Part shown: in pieces, positions 43,732 through 52,815 of the stretch
How positions within the stretch are numbered: the first letter of the stretch is position 1
How the letters are laid out: the number at the start of each line of letters is the position of its first letter
NCBI RefSeq assembly: GCF_021496665.1
Contig: NZ_CP071246.1
Span: 1,674,001 to 1,738,000 of the forward strand
DNA from: Corynebacterium sp. CNCTC7651
GTDB lineage: Bacteria > Actinomycetota > Actinomycetes > Mycobacteriales > Mycobacteriaceae
Length of the DNA: 64,000 nt
Direction: 5' to 3'
The notes under the pieces: model-generated
What the model saw: the letters and a program-made list of their open reading frames with translations, nothing else
Told to the model about the DNA's origin: nothing
The model's database searches: none
Translations under genes and position numbers: made by a program

Positions 43732-45168
43732 ATGAAGCACAACCGGCTCGCCGGCGCGCTAGTAGCCGCGGCCACCCTCACCGCCTGCGCCCCGGCACAG
43801 ACGCCGTCCGCGGGGCAGCTCACCGTGGCTGCCTCCGCGCCTCCGGCCAGCCTGGATTTCACCACCACCGGCGGCGCCGCCGCACCCCAGGCACTCATGG
43901 GCAACGTCTACGAGACGCTGGTGCGTATCGACGATGCGGGCCAGCCCCAACCTTTCCTGGCAACCTCCTGGGATGTCAGCGAGGACGGCACCGTGTACAC
44001 CTTCCACCTCCGCGAGGGGGTGACGTTTGCAGACGGCACCCCGTTCACCGCGGACGATGCCGCCTTTTCCATCACCTACGTCTAGGAATCCTGGACCAAC
44101 GGCCTGAAGCACCAGATGGATCCGGTGGTGAGTGCTACGGCGATCGCGCCGCTGACGCTCGAGGTGGTGTTGGAGAAAGCGTCGGAAAGCTGGCTCTGGT
44201 CTATGGGCACCTTCACCGGCGCGATGATGAGCCCCGCGAGCGTGGAGCGGCTTGCCACTGACCCGCTGGGCACCGGCCCGTACACCCTGGAGCGCTTCGA
44301 TGTGGGCACGGCCGTGCATTTCACGGCGCGCGACGATTACTGGGGCGGGCCCGTGGGCCACGACGCGCAGATCCGCTACTTCGCGGACGCCGTCTCCGCC
44401 GTCAACGCGCTGCGTGCCGGCGACGTGGACGTGGTGTGGGCGATGCAGGCCCCGCAGCTGATCGGTGCGCTGCCTGCGGAGATCGGCGTGGAGGTGGGCA
44501 CCACCAACGGCGAGGTGCTGCTTTCCATGAACAACAACGCCGCGCCGTTCGACGACCCGGATGTGCGCCGCGCCGTGGCCTACGCCATCGACCGCGATGC
44601 CGTGAACCAGGTGGTGTATGGCGGCCTGGCCACGGACACCGGCGGCGCGCCCGTCCCGCCGAGCGACCCCTGGTTTACGGGCCGAGACTACTACCCCTTC
44701 GACCCGGACAAGGCCCGCGAGCTTCTGGCCGGGCGCACGCCGGAGATCACCATCACGGTGCCCAACCTGCCCTACGCGCAGACTGCGTCCGAGCTCATCT
44801 TCTCCCAGCTGCGTGACGTGGGCTTTGAGGTCCGCTTGGAGACGGTGGAGTTTCCCGCCGTGTGGCTCAACCAGGTGCTCAAGCAGCACGACTACCAGGC
44901 GTCGCTGATTGCGCACGTGGAGCCGCGCGACGTTGCCAACCTCTTCGGTAACCCGGAGTACTACTTGGGCTACGACTCCGCGGCCGCCCGCGAGCTCATC
45001 GCGCAGGAGCGATTCGGCGAGGCAGTGGACCAGATCATGGCGGATGCCGCGGCCTTGACCCTGGTCAACGCGCCGAACATCGTGCTTGTGCGCCCCGGTA
45101 TCACCGGCGTGAACCCCAACGTGGTCACGGACGCGCTGCCGCTGCACACGATCGGAGGTGTCTCATGA
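43732..45168 (+). pseudogene. ABC substrate-binding lipoprotein (peptide/nickel family), nonsense codon
   Basis: Family-5 extracellular binding protein. The lipoprotein signal ends LVAAATLTACAP, then PASLDFTTTGGAAAPQALMGNVYETLVRID and the rest are normal. An in-frame TAG at 44083-44085 (after ITYV) stops translation at 117 codons. The same frame continues as ESWTNGLKHQMDPVV to the natural stop at 45168, so only one codon is wrong (TGG or CAG would restore it). The permease and ATPase genes are intact. A substitution is less typical of a base-call error than an indel, so true loss or polymorphism is possible. Confidence 0.9.
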
Positions 45169-46067
45169 AAGCCATCGGCGCAAGCGTGCTGCGCTTCGTG
45201 GGCCTTCTCGCCGCCGCCAGCGTGATCATCTTCGTGCTGCTGCGCGCGGTGCCGGGCGACCCGGCGCGCGTGGCCCTCGGCGTGAACGCGACCGAGGAGG
45301 CCGTGGCGGAGCTTTCGCAGCGCTTGGGCACGGACCGCCCGCTGGTGGAGCAGTACTTCAGCTGGATTTCCGGTCTAATCACCGGGGACTTCGGGGTCTC
45401 ACTGGCCAGCGGCCAGAACATGACGTCCACCATCCTGGAGCGCGGCGGGGTGTCGCTGACGCTGACGTTGGCCGCTGTCGTCGTCGCGCTGGCCGCCGCG
45501 GTGCCGCTGGGCGTGCGCTTGGCCCGCCGCCCCGGCCCGGTGCTGGAGGTGCTCACGCAGCTGGGCATCGCGGTGCCGTCCTTCCTGGTGGGCATCCTCC
45601 TTGTCGCGCTATTTTCGGTGCGCCTCGGCTGGCTGCCGGCCAACGGGTGGGGCACGGTGCGCCACGCGATTTTGCCCGTCGCGTCGCTGGCGCTGGTGCA
45701 GGCCGCAATTCTGACGCGCTACGTCCGCACCGCGGTGGCCAGCGAGATGGGCAAGGATTATGTGCGTACGGGTAGGGCCCAGGGAGCGTCGATAAGCGAC
45801 GTGCTCTACGGGCACGTCCTGCGCAACGCCGCGCTGCCGGTGCTGACGGTGACCGGCCTGCAGCTGTCCACCATGATTGTGGGCGCGGTGGTGATTGAGC
45901 GGGTGTTCGCGATTCCTGGGCTGGGCTCTTTGCTTATCGACGCCGTGGGCAACCGCGATCTCACCACCGTCCAAACGGTGATGATGCTCCTGGTTACGTT
46001 CACGCTGCTGGTGAACCTGGTGGTGGACGTGCTCTACGCCGTGATTGATCCGAGGGTGCGGGCATGA
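45165..46067 (+). CDS. ABC importer permease, DppB-type
   Basis: 300-aa inner-membrane permease with six segments. The N-terminal signature is VIIFVLLRAVPGDPARVALG, and the EAA loop is GKDYVRTGRAQGASISDVLYGHVLRNAALPV. The ATG overlaps the binding-protein stop (ATGA), so the cassette was built to be co-translated. Confidence 0.93.
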   Translation: MKAIGASVLRFVGLLAAASVIIFVLLRAVPGDPARVALGVNATEEAVAELSQRLGTDRPLVEQYFSWISGLITGDFGVSLASGQNMTSTILERGGVSLTLTLAAVVVALAAAVPLGVRLARRPGPVLEVLTQLGIAVPSFLVGILLVALFSVRLGWLPANGWGTVRHAILPVASLALVQAAILTRYVRTAVASEMGKDYVRTGRAQGASISDVLYGHVLRNAALPVLTVTGLQLSTMIVGAVVIERVFAIPGLGSLLIDAVGNRDLTTVQTVMMLLVTFTLLVNLVVDVLYAVIDPRVRA

Positions 46068-46831
46068 AGCGGGCCGGCTGGATTCTGGTAGGCGCGCTTG
46101 CGGCGCTGGCTGTGGTGTCTTTGGTGTGGACGCCGTACGACCCGCTGCAGGCGAACCCCGCCGCGCGGCTGCAGGGCCCGAGCTGGGCGCACTGGCTGGG
46201 GACGGATGAGCTGGGCCGCGACATGGCCTCGCGCATCATGGCGGGCGCCCGGTTGACACTGGCCACGGCGCTGAGCGCGGTGGCGATCTCTGCGCTGATC
46301 GGCATTCCGCTGGGCATCACCGCAGGCATGCGCCGCGGCGACAAGGCGATCATGGCTGGCGCGGACCTGCTGCTGGCGTTCCCCGCGCTGCTCTTGGCCA
46401 TCGTGTTCACCGCAGTGTTCGGCGCGAGCATGTGGATTGTGGTGCTGGCGATCGGGATTGCGGGCATCCCCGGCTTCGTGCGCGTGGCGCGCGTGGGCAC
46501 GCTGCAGGTAATGAGCCAGGACTACATCCTGGCCGCCCGCATGGCCAAGGTGCCGCGAGCACGGATTGCGCGCCGCCACGTGCTGCCCAACATCGCGCAC
46601 CTGCTGACCACCCAGGCTTCCGTGGCGCTGGCGCTGGCCATCCTCGCGGAGGCGGGCTTGTCCTTCCTGGGCCTGGGTGCGCCCGCGCCCTACGCCAGCT
46701 GGGGCCGCATGCTCCAAGCCTCCCAGCCGTTTCTGGCCACCGCGCCGCACCTGGCACTCTGGCCCGGCCTGGCGATTGCGCTCACGGTGCTGGGCTTCAA
46801 CCTGATCGGAGGCCACCGTGATCCACGTTGA
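46064..46831 (+). CDS. ABC importer permease, DppC-type
   Basis: 255-aa partner permease with about five to six segments. HWLGTDELGRDMASRIMAGARLTL is the DppC hallmark, and the EAA loop reads SQDYILAARMAKVPRARIARRHVLPNIAHLL. It overlaps the upstream permease by four bases (ATGA) and the ATPase gene by 14. Confidence 0.93.
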   Translation: MKRAGWILVGALAALAVVSLVWTPYDPLQANPAARLQGPSWAHWLGTDELGRDMASRIMAGARLTLATALSAVAISALIGIPLGITAGMRRGDKAIMAGADLLLAFPALLLAIVFTAVFGASMWIVVLAIGIAGIPGFVRVARVGTLQVMSQDYILAARMAKVPRARIARRHVLPNIAHLLTTQASVALALAILAEAGLSFLGLGAPAPYASWGRMLQASQPFLATAPHLALWPGLAIALTVLGFNLIGGHRDPR

Positions 46832-48149
46832 TGCCCTCACCATTCCCGGCCTGCTGCACGACATCACCTTCGAGGTCGCGCCGGGCGACCGCCTGGGCAT
46901 TATCGGTGAGTCCGGCTCCGGCAAGTCACTCACCGCGCTCTCCATCATGGGGCTGACGAACGTGCCCACCGAAGGCTCCATCACCGTGAGCGGCGTGGAG
47001 ATGGTGGGCACGCCCGACCGCGTACGTCGCAAGGTGCGCGGCAAGGTGGTCGGCATGGTGTTCCAGGAGCCGATGACGGCCCTGGACCCGCTGCGCAAAA
47101 TCGGCTCCCTGGTTTCCCGCGAACTCCTCGCCGAGGTGGGCGTCGACCGCCCGGAGGCCTACCCGCACCAACTTTCCGGCGGCCAGCGCCAACGCGTCCT
47201 CATCGCACTGGCCTTGAGCCAGAACCCTGACTACCTGATCTGCGACGAGCCCACCACCGCCCTCGACGTCACCGTCCAGCGCCAGATCCTGGACCTCATC
47301 GACCGCCTCGTGGAGGCGCGCGGCATGGGGCTCATCTTCATATCCCACGACCTCGCCGTGGTCAACCACATGACCTCGCGCGTGCTCACTTTCAAAGACG
47401 GGCGCATCGTGGACAGCCATTCCGAGTACGCCCGCGCGCTCGCGGCGGCCTCGCACCCCGGCCCGCCCGCGGCACCCACCCCGCTCGGCGAACCCATCGT
47501 CTCCCTCTCCGGCGTTTCCCTCACGCGGGGGCATACGCAAGCGCTTGACGACGTCTCCTTGACCGTGCGCCGCGGCGAACGATTGGGCCTGGTCGGCGGC
47601 TCCGGCTCCGGCAAAACAACGCTGCTGCACACCATCGCGGGCTTGCTGAAACCAGATACCGGCACCGTGGATGCGCGCGGCACCATGCAGATGGTGTTCC
47701 AAGACCCGTACTCCTCCCTGGATCCGCGCATGCGGGTGATCGATTCGGTGGCGGAAGCGGGCGTCGATACGCAGCGCGCCCAGGACGTGCTCGCCGGGGT
47801 GGGTCTTGCGGGCATGGGCGGACGCCTGCCTCGGGAGTTTTCCGGCGGACAGCGCCAGCGCATCTCCATTGCGCGCGCCGCCGCCCCGCGCCCGGACATC
47901 CTGCTCGCGGACGAACCGGTCTCCGCCCTCGACGTCACCGTGCGCAAGCAGGTGCTCGAGCTTATCGACGACACCGTGGGCGACGGCACCCTCATCTTCT
48001 GCTCCCACGACCTTGCCGTGGTGCGCGAGCTCTGCCCGCGCATCGCGGTGATGCACCGCGGCCGGATCGTGGAACACGGGGATACCGAGGAGATCTGGCG
48101 GGGTCCCCAGCACGAGTACACGCGCACGCTCATACAATCGCGGCTATGA
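46818..48149 (+). CDS. Fused double ATPase of a peptide/nickel-type ABC importer
   Basis: 443 aa holding two short nucleotide-binding domains in one chain (DppD plus DppF). First: GESGSGKSLTALS, LSGGQRQRVLIALAL, YLICDEPTTALD. Second: GGSGSGKTTLLHT, FSGGQRQRISIARAA, ILLADEPVSALD. Both signature and Walker motifs are complete. The C-terminal region that usually carries the oligopeptide-transporter Cys/zinc extension is nearly absent. The GTG start lies inside the permease gene. A ribokinase is co-translated after it. Confidence 0.93.
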   Translation: MIHVDALTIPGLLHDITFEVAPGDRLGIIGESGSGKSLTALSIMGLTNVPTEGSITVSGVEMVGTPDRVRRKVRGKVVGMVFQEPMTALDPLRKIGSLVSRELLAEVGVDRPEAYPHQLSGGQRQRVLIALALSQNPDYLICDEPTTALDVTVQRQILDLIDRLVEARGMGLIFISHDLAVVNHMTSRVLTFKDGRIVDSHSEYARALAAASHPGPPAAPTPLGEPIVSLSGVSLTRGHTQALDDVSLTVRRGERLGLVGGSGSGKTTLLHTIAGLLKPDTGTVDARGTMQMVFQDPYSSLDPRMRVIDSVAEAGVDTQRAQDVLAGVGLAGMGGRLPREFSGGQRQRISIARAAAPRPDILLADEPVSALDVTVRKQVLELIDDTVGDGTLIFCSHDLAVVRELCPRIAVMHRGRIVEHGDTEEIWRGPQHEYTRTLIQSRL

Positions 48150-49051
48150 CCGCCCAGGCCCCGCAGATCACCGTGGTCGGCTCCATTAATGCCGACCTCA
48201 CCGTCAACGTCGCCCGCCACCCTTCCCCCGGCGAGACGCTCTTGGGCACCGGCGGCGGGGTCACGCCCGGCGGCAAAGGCGCGAACCAGGCTGTGGCAGC
48301 CGCGCGCCTCGGGGCGCGGGTGGCGCTGGTGGGCGCCGTCGGCCGGGATGCGAACGCCGCGCCCGCGACCGCGCTACTCCGCGAGGCCGGGGTGGACATG
48401 ACTCACGTCGAAGAGGTGGACGGCGTGACCGGCCTTGCGGTGATTACGGTTGATCGCGCCGGGGAGAACACCATCATTGTCGTGCCGGGGGCGAACGAGG
48501 TGGTGGATCAAGTGTTCGTCGAGAAGCATCGTGCCCCTGTGGAGGCCGCGGAGCTCGTGCTGCTCCAGGGCGAGATCCCCGCGGATGGGTTCGCGCAGGC
48601 GGTTGAGTTGGCGCGCGGGCGAGTTGTGGTGAATCTGGCGCCCGTGGTGGATGTGCCGCGGGAAGCCCTTTTGGCTGCGGATCCGCTCATGGCCAACGAG
48701 CACGAGGCTGGGCTGATCCTGGCGCAGCTCGGGCACGATTCCGCAGGTGAGCCGCCTCAGCTTGCAGCGCGTCTGGTGGCTGCCGGCTTTACGACGGTCG
48801 TGCTCACACTCGGCGCCGAAGGTGCCCTTGTTGCCGATGCTTCGGGTGTCCGATCGGTGCCTGCCCCGCGCGTGGACGCGGTAGACACCGTCGGCGCAGG
48901 CGACGCGTTTGCGGGCGCGTTCTGCTGGCGCATCGTTGCAGGTGACAGCCTCGATGAGGCCGCAGCCTTCGCGGCGCGCGTGGGCGCGTTTTCGGTCACC
49001 CGGCCCGGCGCGCAGCCGTCCTACCCGCTAGCGGGTGACGTAGAACATTAG
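48146..49051 (+). CDS. rbsK: Ribokinase-like PfkB sugar kinase
   Basis: 301-aa PfkB kinase. Motifs: VGSINADLTVNVARHPSPGETLLG, TPGGKGANQAVAAARLGA, VDTVGAGDAFAGAFCWRI (catalytic Asp). It is closest in pattern to ribokinase but could serve a nucleoside. The ATGA overlap with the ABC ATPase gene ties it to that importer, which suggests the imported solute contains a sugar, although no Rbs-type transporter is present. Confidence 0.88.
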   Translation: MTAQAPQITVVGSINADLTVNVARHPSPGETLLGTGGGVTPGGKGANQAVAAARLGARVALVGAVGRDANAAPATALLREAGVDMTHVEEVDGVTGLAVITVDRAGENTIIVVPGANEVVDQVFVEKHRAPVEAAELVLLQGEIPADGFAQAVELARGRVVVNLAPVVDVPREALLAADPLMANEHEAGLILAQLGHDSAGEPPQLAARLVAAGFTTVVLTLGAEGALVADASGVRSVPAPRVDAVDTVGAGDAFAGAFCWRIVAGDSLDEAAAFAARVGAFSVTRPGAQPSYPLAGDVEH

Positions 49052-49165
49052 GGACTGATCCAACAGGTGCTCCTCCACGCGCTCAAAAGCGCTGGTGAGA
49101 GCGTCAAATTCGTGCACTTCAGCGTCTGTGAGCTTGACCTGCTCGCGGGGAACCGGTGTCTGCAT
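49028..49165 (-). CDS. Small hypothetical protein, antisense overlap with rbsK end
   Basis: 45 aa (MQTPVPREQVKLTDAEVHEFD..HLLDQSLMFYVTR), ATG at 49165 with only a weak GGCGG ahead. It is acidic, helical and ends with a convergent 24-base overlap into rbsK. Composition and codon usage look coding and it fills an otherwise empty gap, but the call rests on that alone. Confidence 0.5.
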   Translation of the reverse strand: MQTPVPREQVKLTDAEVHEFDALTSAFERVEEHLLDQSLMFYVTR

Positions 49166-49254
49166 GCCGCCATTGTAGCCCGCAAGTTACAGGCGCGTGA
49201 TTCGATCCTTATTCGAGCGGCGGATTATATCGTTATCGAACGTTTATTTGCGTA

Positions 49255-49285
49255 TTGACACACCGTTGGGATCGTGGTTTATAAT
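49255..49285 (+). promoter_or_regulatory. Near-consensus sigma-A promoter for the HNH gene
   Basis: TTGACA at 49255-49260 and TATAAT at 49280-49285 are both perfect sigma-70 boxes, with a rather long 19-base spacer. This is unusually strong for the genome and lies in an AT-rich island (about 49190-49330). A 9-base direct repeat CACACCGTT occurs at 49259-49267 and 49316-49324, flanking the -10 and start region, and could bind a regulator. Confidence 0.65.
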
Positions 49286-49300
49286 GGCACTCAAATCAAT

Positions 49301-49314
49301 CTAACGAAAGTTAG
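49301..49314 (+). promoter_or_regulatory. GNRA hairpin in the HNH 5' leader
   Basis: CTAAC-GAAA-GTTAG forms a five-base stem with a GAAA tetraloop about 15 bases after the predicted -10 box, so near the 5' end of the transcript, where it may stabilise the RNA. The gene starts 25 bases later after GAGAGGAA. Confidence 0.45.
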
Positions 49315-49339
49315 TCACACCGTTCTAGTGAGAGGAACG

Positions 49340-50821
49340 ATGCGTCACATGCCACCTAGCAGTTCTTACTTTGCCACAGAGCGCCCCGGCGATCAGTTGT
49401 GCCACGAAGCACAAATGATACGTATAGCGGAGCACGCGATCTTTGGAAGCCTCGCACATGGAGGCGATTCTGCCCTGGATTATGAGCTCACGCTCGCCCG
49501 CATCCAGTCCGCCACCGGGTGGCCCAAGGCTGCCGTCGACCGCGGCATTTTCGGCTACCACCGCCTCCGCCACCTCCCCCGCTTGCGCGCACTGCAGGAC
49601 GAGACAAAACGCCTGGACATCCCCCGCTTGCGCGCCGTCGACGCGGCTGTGGCCATCCTCGGCTCGGAGCCGGACCCGGAGCTTTTGGCGCTTATCGACG
49701 ACTACTTGGTCAACCTCTTCACCCCCACCCGCATCGCCCAAGAGTTGCCGGGCCAAAGGGCTATCACGGAGCGACTGCACAGGCTTATCACCACCCACTG
49801 CCCGGAGGTCGGTTTTGACGAGAAGAAGCGCAAGAAGCGCTCCGCCAACGCAAACGGCCGCGAGCTGCAGTGGTTCGACGTGCTGTTGGGCGAGGACGGC
49901 ATGGCCGGACTCCAATTCAGCGGCGACCGGATCTCACTTGCCACCATCCGCGAAAGCGTGCGGACTACAGCGAAAGAGCTGAAGACCACCGAAGCGGATG
50001 CATTTTTCAAGCTGCTAGCTGGCGAAGTGGCGCCAGAGCCGACAATCACCATCAATGTGTTCCGCCCCTCCAGCGAAGGAGAAGGTGTTTCTGCCTACGT
50101 CCCCGGCTTCGGCTGGACCGACGCCACCAGCACCGCAATCTTGGAGGACCTGATCGCGCGGGGGAAGGCGAAGGAGGTGGATCTTTCGAACGTCGAAAAG
50201 CAGGAAGTGCCCGGGTACGCGCCTACCACGAAGATGCGTACGTACGCCGAGGCGCGCGACGGGTGCTGCGTATACCCCGGGTGCAGCCGGCCGGCGGCGA
50301 CGTGCCAGCTAGACCACCGCATCCCGTTCGATGAGGGCGGCCCCACCACGCCGAGCAATCTCTTCACGTTGTGCCAGACGCATCACAACTTGAAGACCGA
50401 TCGTCGGGCATTCTACGTGCCGGACCCGTCGACCGGCGACATTATCTGGCTCTTCTCGGACGGCACGTACGCCATCCGCCAGGACGCCGGTGTGCTGCGC
50501 AGCCAGATCACACCGGTGAACCCGCGTTGGCGCAGCTCGGTGGAGCAACGCCAGAAAGCGAAGGACCGGGCCGCCGAGTTCCTGGCCAAGGGGCACGCGC
50601 TTCTCGACGAATACGAAACCACCCACAACCTCGACCACTATCTTCGCGCCATTGACCAGCTGGAACGCGAGTACGACATGGAGTTTCCGTTCCTGCCGGA
50701 ACTGCCGTGGGAGGAGCCGCTGCCGGAAGAACCGGTCGAGGGGCCGTGCCCCGACCCGCTGTACGATGTCAACCCCGAGGGATACACGTTCGAGGACGGC
50801 AACGCGATGCTGCCCGCGTAG
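49340..50821 (+). CDS. HNH endonuclease-domain protein (DUF222/13E12 type)
   Basis: 493 aa. The N-terminal two thirds are the helical 13E12-like region. The HNH motif is CCVYPGCSRPAATCQLDHRIPFDEGG, then NLFTLCQTHHNLKTDRR, at residues about 312-355, with all metal Cys/His present. Such genes are multicopy in mycobacteria and corynebacteria and often near mobile DNA. ATG 49340 follows GAGAGGAA. The strong promoter and AT-rich leader set it apart from its neighbours. Confidence 0.88.
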   Translation: MRHMPPSSSYFATERPGDQLCHEAQMIRIAEHAIFGSLAHGGDSALDYELTLARIQSATGWPKAAVDRGIFGYHRLRHLPRLRALQDETKRLDIPRLRAVDAAVAILGSEPDPELLALIDDYLVNLFTPTRIAQELPGQRAITERLHRLITTHCPEVGFDEKKRKKRSANANGRELQWFDVLLGEDGMAGLQFSGDRISLATIRESVRTTAKELKTTEADAFFKLLAGEVAPEPTITINVFRPSSEGEGVSAYVPGFGWTDATSTAILEDLIARGKAKEVDLSNVEKQEVPGYAPTTKMRTYAEARDGCCVYPGCSRPAATCQLDHRIPFDEGGPTTPSNLFTLCQTHHNLKTDRRAFYVPDPSTGDIIWLFSDGTYAIRQDAGVLRSQITPVNPRWRSSVEQRQKAKDRAAEFLAKGHALLDEYETTHNLDHYLRAIDQLEREYDMEFPFLPELPWEEPLPEEPVEGPCPDPLYDVNPEGYTFEDGNAMLPA

Positions 50822-50837
50822 GAAAGGGAGTGCCGGC

Positions 50838-51623
50838 GTGGAGTTTCACCGCCTCGCTAAGGAGCAACAGCTGTGGAAGCTGGGCCTCGAGCTGCTCCTC
50901 TTACCTGTGTTGTTGATGGTATTCGCGGTGCTCGGCGTGGCGCTGTACTCGAACCCGCCCCGCGGCATCGAAACGATGACGGACGTGTTCGTCCTCGCCG
51001 CCGTCCTCCCTGTGCCGTTCCTCGCGGCGCGGATCATGGGCCGCGACCCGGCGGCGCTGATTTCGGTGGCGAAGCGGGTGCGGTGGGACATCGTGGGCAA
51101 GTCCGCCGCAATCGCCGTGCCACCGTACGCGATTTGGCTGGCAATTAACGCGGCCGACGGGGAGGCCCAGTTCACGCGGTTCACCCTCTGCCTGCTCGTC
51201 GTCTACATCCTGGTCACACCCCTGCAAGCCGCGACGGAAGAACTCCTCTTCCGCGCCAGCCTGCCGCAAATCCTCGGCGCGCGGCTCCGCTCGCCGTGGC
51301 TGGCCTACGGGATCCCCATGATCCCGTTCATATTCCTGCACATCTACAACTGGCTCGGGCTGTTAGACATCGTGGTGTTCGCCGCGTGCGCCGCCTACCT
51401 CACGTGGCGCACCGGCGGGATCGAGGCCGCGGTTGTGCTCCACGCCGCGAACAACATCATGGTGTTCGGCGGGGAGGCCCTCCACCCAAATAGGCCGGTC
51501 TTGGTGGAGGTCAGCCCGCAGCTCGCCGCGACGTCCATCGCGGTGACGGTGGCGGTTACCGGATTACTAGCGCTCCGTCTGCGCCCACAGCAACGTTTGC
51601 TGCCGTCGCCGCAACCAAGTTGA
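50838..51623 (+). CDS. CPBP-family intramembrane protease (Abi type)
   Basis: 261-aa polytopic protein. Catalytic motif 1 is ATEELLFRASLP (E134, E135, R139), motif 2 FIFLHIYNW (H168), and motif 3 LHAANNIMVF (H202). About six membrane segments. GTG 50838 follows GAAAGGGAG, 16 bases after the HNH gene. Roles in this family include prenylated-protein or bacteriocin handling, but the substrate here is unknown. The 3' end overlaps the PAP2 gene by 68 bases. Confidence 0.88.
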   Translation: MEFHRLAKEQQLWKLGLELLLLPVLLMVFAVLGVALYSNPPRGIETMTDVFVLAAVLPVPFLAARIMGRDPAALISVAKRVRWDIVGKSAAIAVPPYAIWLAINAADGEAQFTRFTLCLLVVYILVTPLQAATEELLFRASLPQILGARLRSPWLAYGIPMIPFIFLHIYNWLGLLDIVVFAACAAYLTWRTGGIEAAVVLHAANNIMVFGGEALHPNRPVLVEVSPQLAATSIAVTVAVTGLLALRLRPQQRLLPSPQPS

Positions 51624-52785
51624 TGCGCTGCCAGGACCCGCCCGGGCCCTGCCAATCCAACGGGTTGCCGGCCGGCGCGGCCGTGCGGCGCAGCACTTCA
51701 ACGCGCTGCTCCCAGGAAAGCTCCGGGAAGCGCGCGGCCAGCAGCACCGGGGCAGCCTGCGGGACGTCCATGGCGGCGTCGGGGACGTAGACCGTCGGCA
51801 AGCCGTAGCCCATCCAGCCCTCCATGCGGCGCACGGCTTCAGGCGTGGTCACGTACGGCGTGTCTGTGGCCACCAGCTCGCCGATGGTCTTGCCGGTGCG
51901 CCACTCAATCTCCGCGCGCAGCTCCGCACCTGCCTGGTTCAGGGCATCGCGCATCTTCGGGTCGTTCAAACGGTCCGCAGCCGCCGCGTAGCCGGACATG
52001 CGCCCGCCGATCACGTCCAGCGGGTAGTGCACGCCAAGGACAATGCGGGAGTTGCCAGCCTCCGCGCCGCGGTACAACAGCTGCGGGGCGAGCTCCGGCA
52101 CCATGTACGCCAGCAGCGTGGTGGTCATGGTCGCCTGGTTGGTGTGCCCGGACGGGAACGCGGGCGAGGTGAGGTACAGGTCCCCGGTTTCCGGGGTGTT
52201 GTAGCGGTTGATGCGCTCCGGCGCCGCGATGTGCGGGCGCGGGTAGTTGAAAATGCGCTTCTCAATCAGCGTGGAGTTCGCAACGCCGCCGGTCCGCGCC
52301 AGGTAGCCGTTGTCCAGCAGGTAGGACGTCTTGGGCAAACGCCCCTCACGCAGCGCCGCGCGGAACGCGTCCCCGAACTCCGCGCCCAAGGCGGGAGAGA
52401 GCGCCGTGAGCAGCCCGCCCGAGGACGCCACCGCGTCTACCTGCGCCGTGGCAATCTGCTCCGGCGTGGCGGTGTTGTTGATGCGCACCACCGTGTCCAT
52501 GTTCGCCGCCATCGTCTGCGGCTGGGTGTCCCTCACCTGCGGGAACAGTCGGTTCACCTCGGCGTAGATGCCGTACTTGTACGGCGAGATGTCAGAGATG
52601 TAGCCGGTCAGATACGCCGGCGAGAACGGCCGAGGCACTGGCCCGTCCGGGTGCTGCACAATCGGCGCGCCGATGGAAGACCCGGTGACCTCACTGCGCA
52701 GCTGCGGCAGGGTCACCGCACCAGCGGCGGGGGCACACACAAGGGAGGCGGCGGTACACAGGGCACCAAGCTTGACGACGTTCAT
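51556..52785 (-). CDS. PAP2-type acid phosphatase, exported
   Basis: Vanadium-haloperoxidase/PAP2 fold, 410 aa, with signal peptide (NVVKLGALCTAASLVCAPAAGAVTL). All three motifs are present: KRIFNYPRP, PSGHTNQ, and SRIVLGVHYPLD. The long C-terminal part after residue 290 is less conserved. ATG 52785 is used; GTG 52791 is possible. Its 3' end runs 68 bases antisense into the CPBP gene. Probable phosphomonoesterase acting outside the membrane. Confidence 0.88.
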   Translation of the reverse strand: MNVVKLGALCTAASLVCAPAAGAVTLPQLRSEVTGSSIGAPIVQHPDGPVPRPFSPAYLTGYISDISPYKYGIYAEVNRLFPQVRDTQPQTMAANMDTVVRINNTATPEQIATAQVDAVASSGGLLTALSPALGAEFGDAFRAALREGRLPKTSYLLDNGYLARTGGVANSTLIEKRIFNYPRPHIAAPERINRYNTPETGDLYLTSPAFPSGHTNQATMTTTLLAYMVPELAPQLLYRGAEAGNSRIVLGVHYPLDVIGGRMSGYAAAADRLNDPKMRDALNQAGAELRAEIEWRTGKTIGELVATDTPYVTTPEAVRRMEGWMGYGLPTVYVPDAAMDVPQAAPVLLAARFPELSWEQRVEVLRRTAAPAGNPLDWQGPGGSWQRINLVAATAANVAVGADGALVIR

Positions 52786-52815
52786 TTTCACACCGAAAAG
52801 CCTAAAAGAACCCTG

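Noticed and set aside
41307-45147. Long minus-strand frames opposite brnQ, the LLM oxidoreductase and the binding protein
   Set aside because: Gly/Asp/His- or Arg/Val-rich shadows without motifs or ribosome sites.
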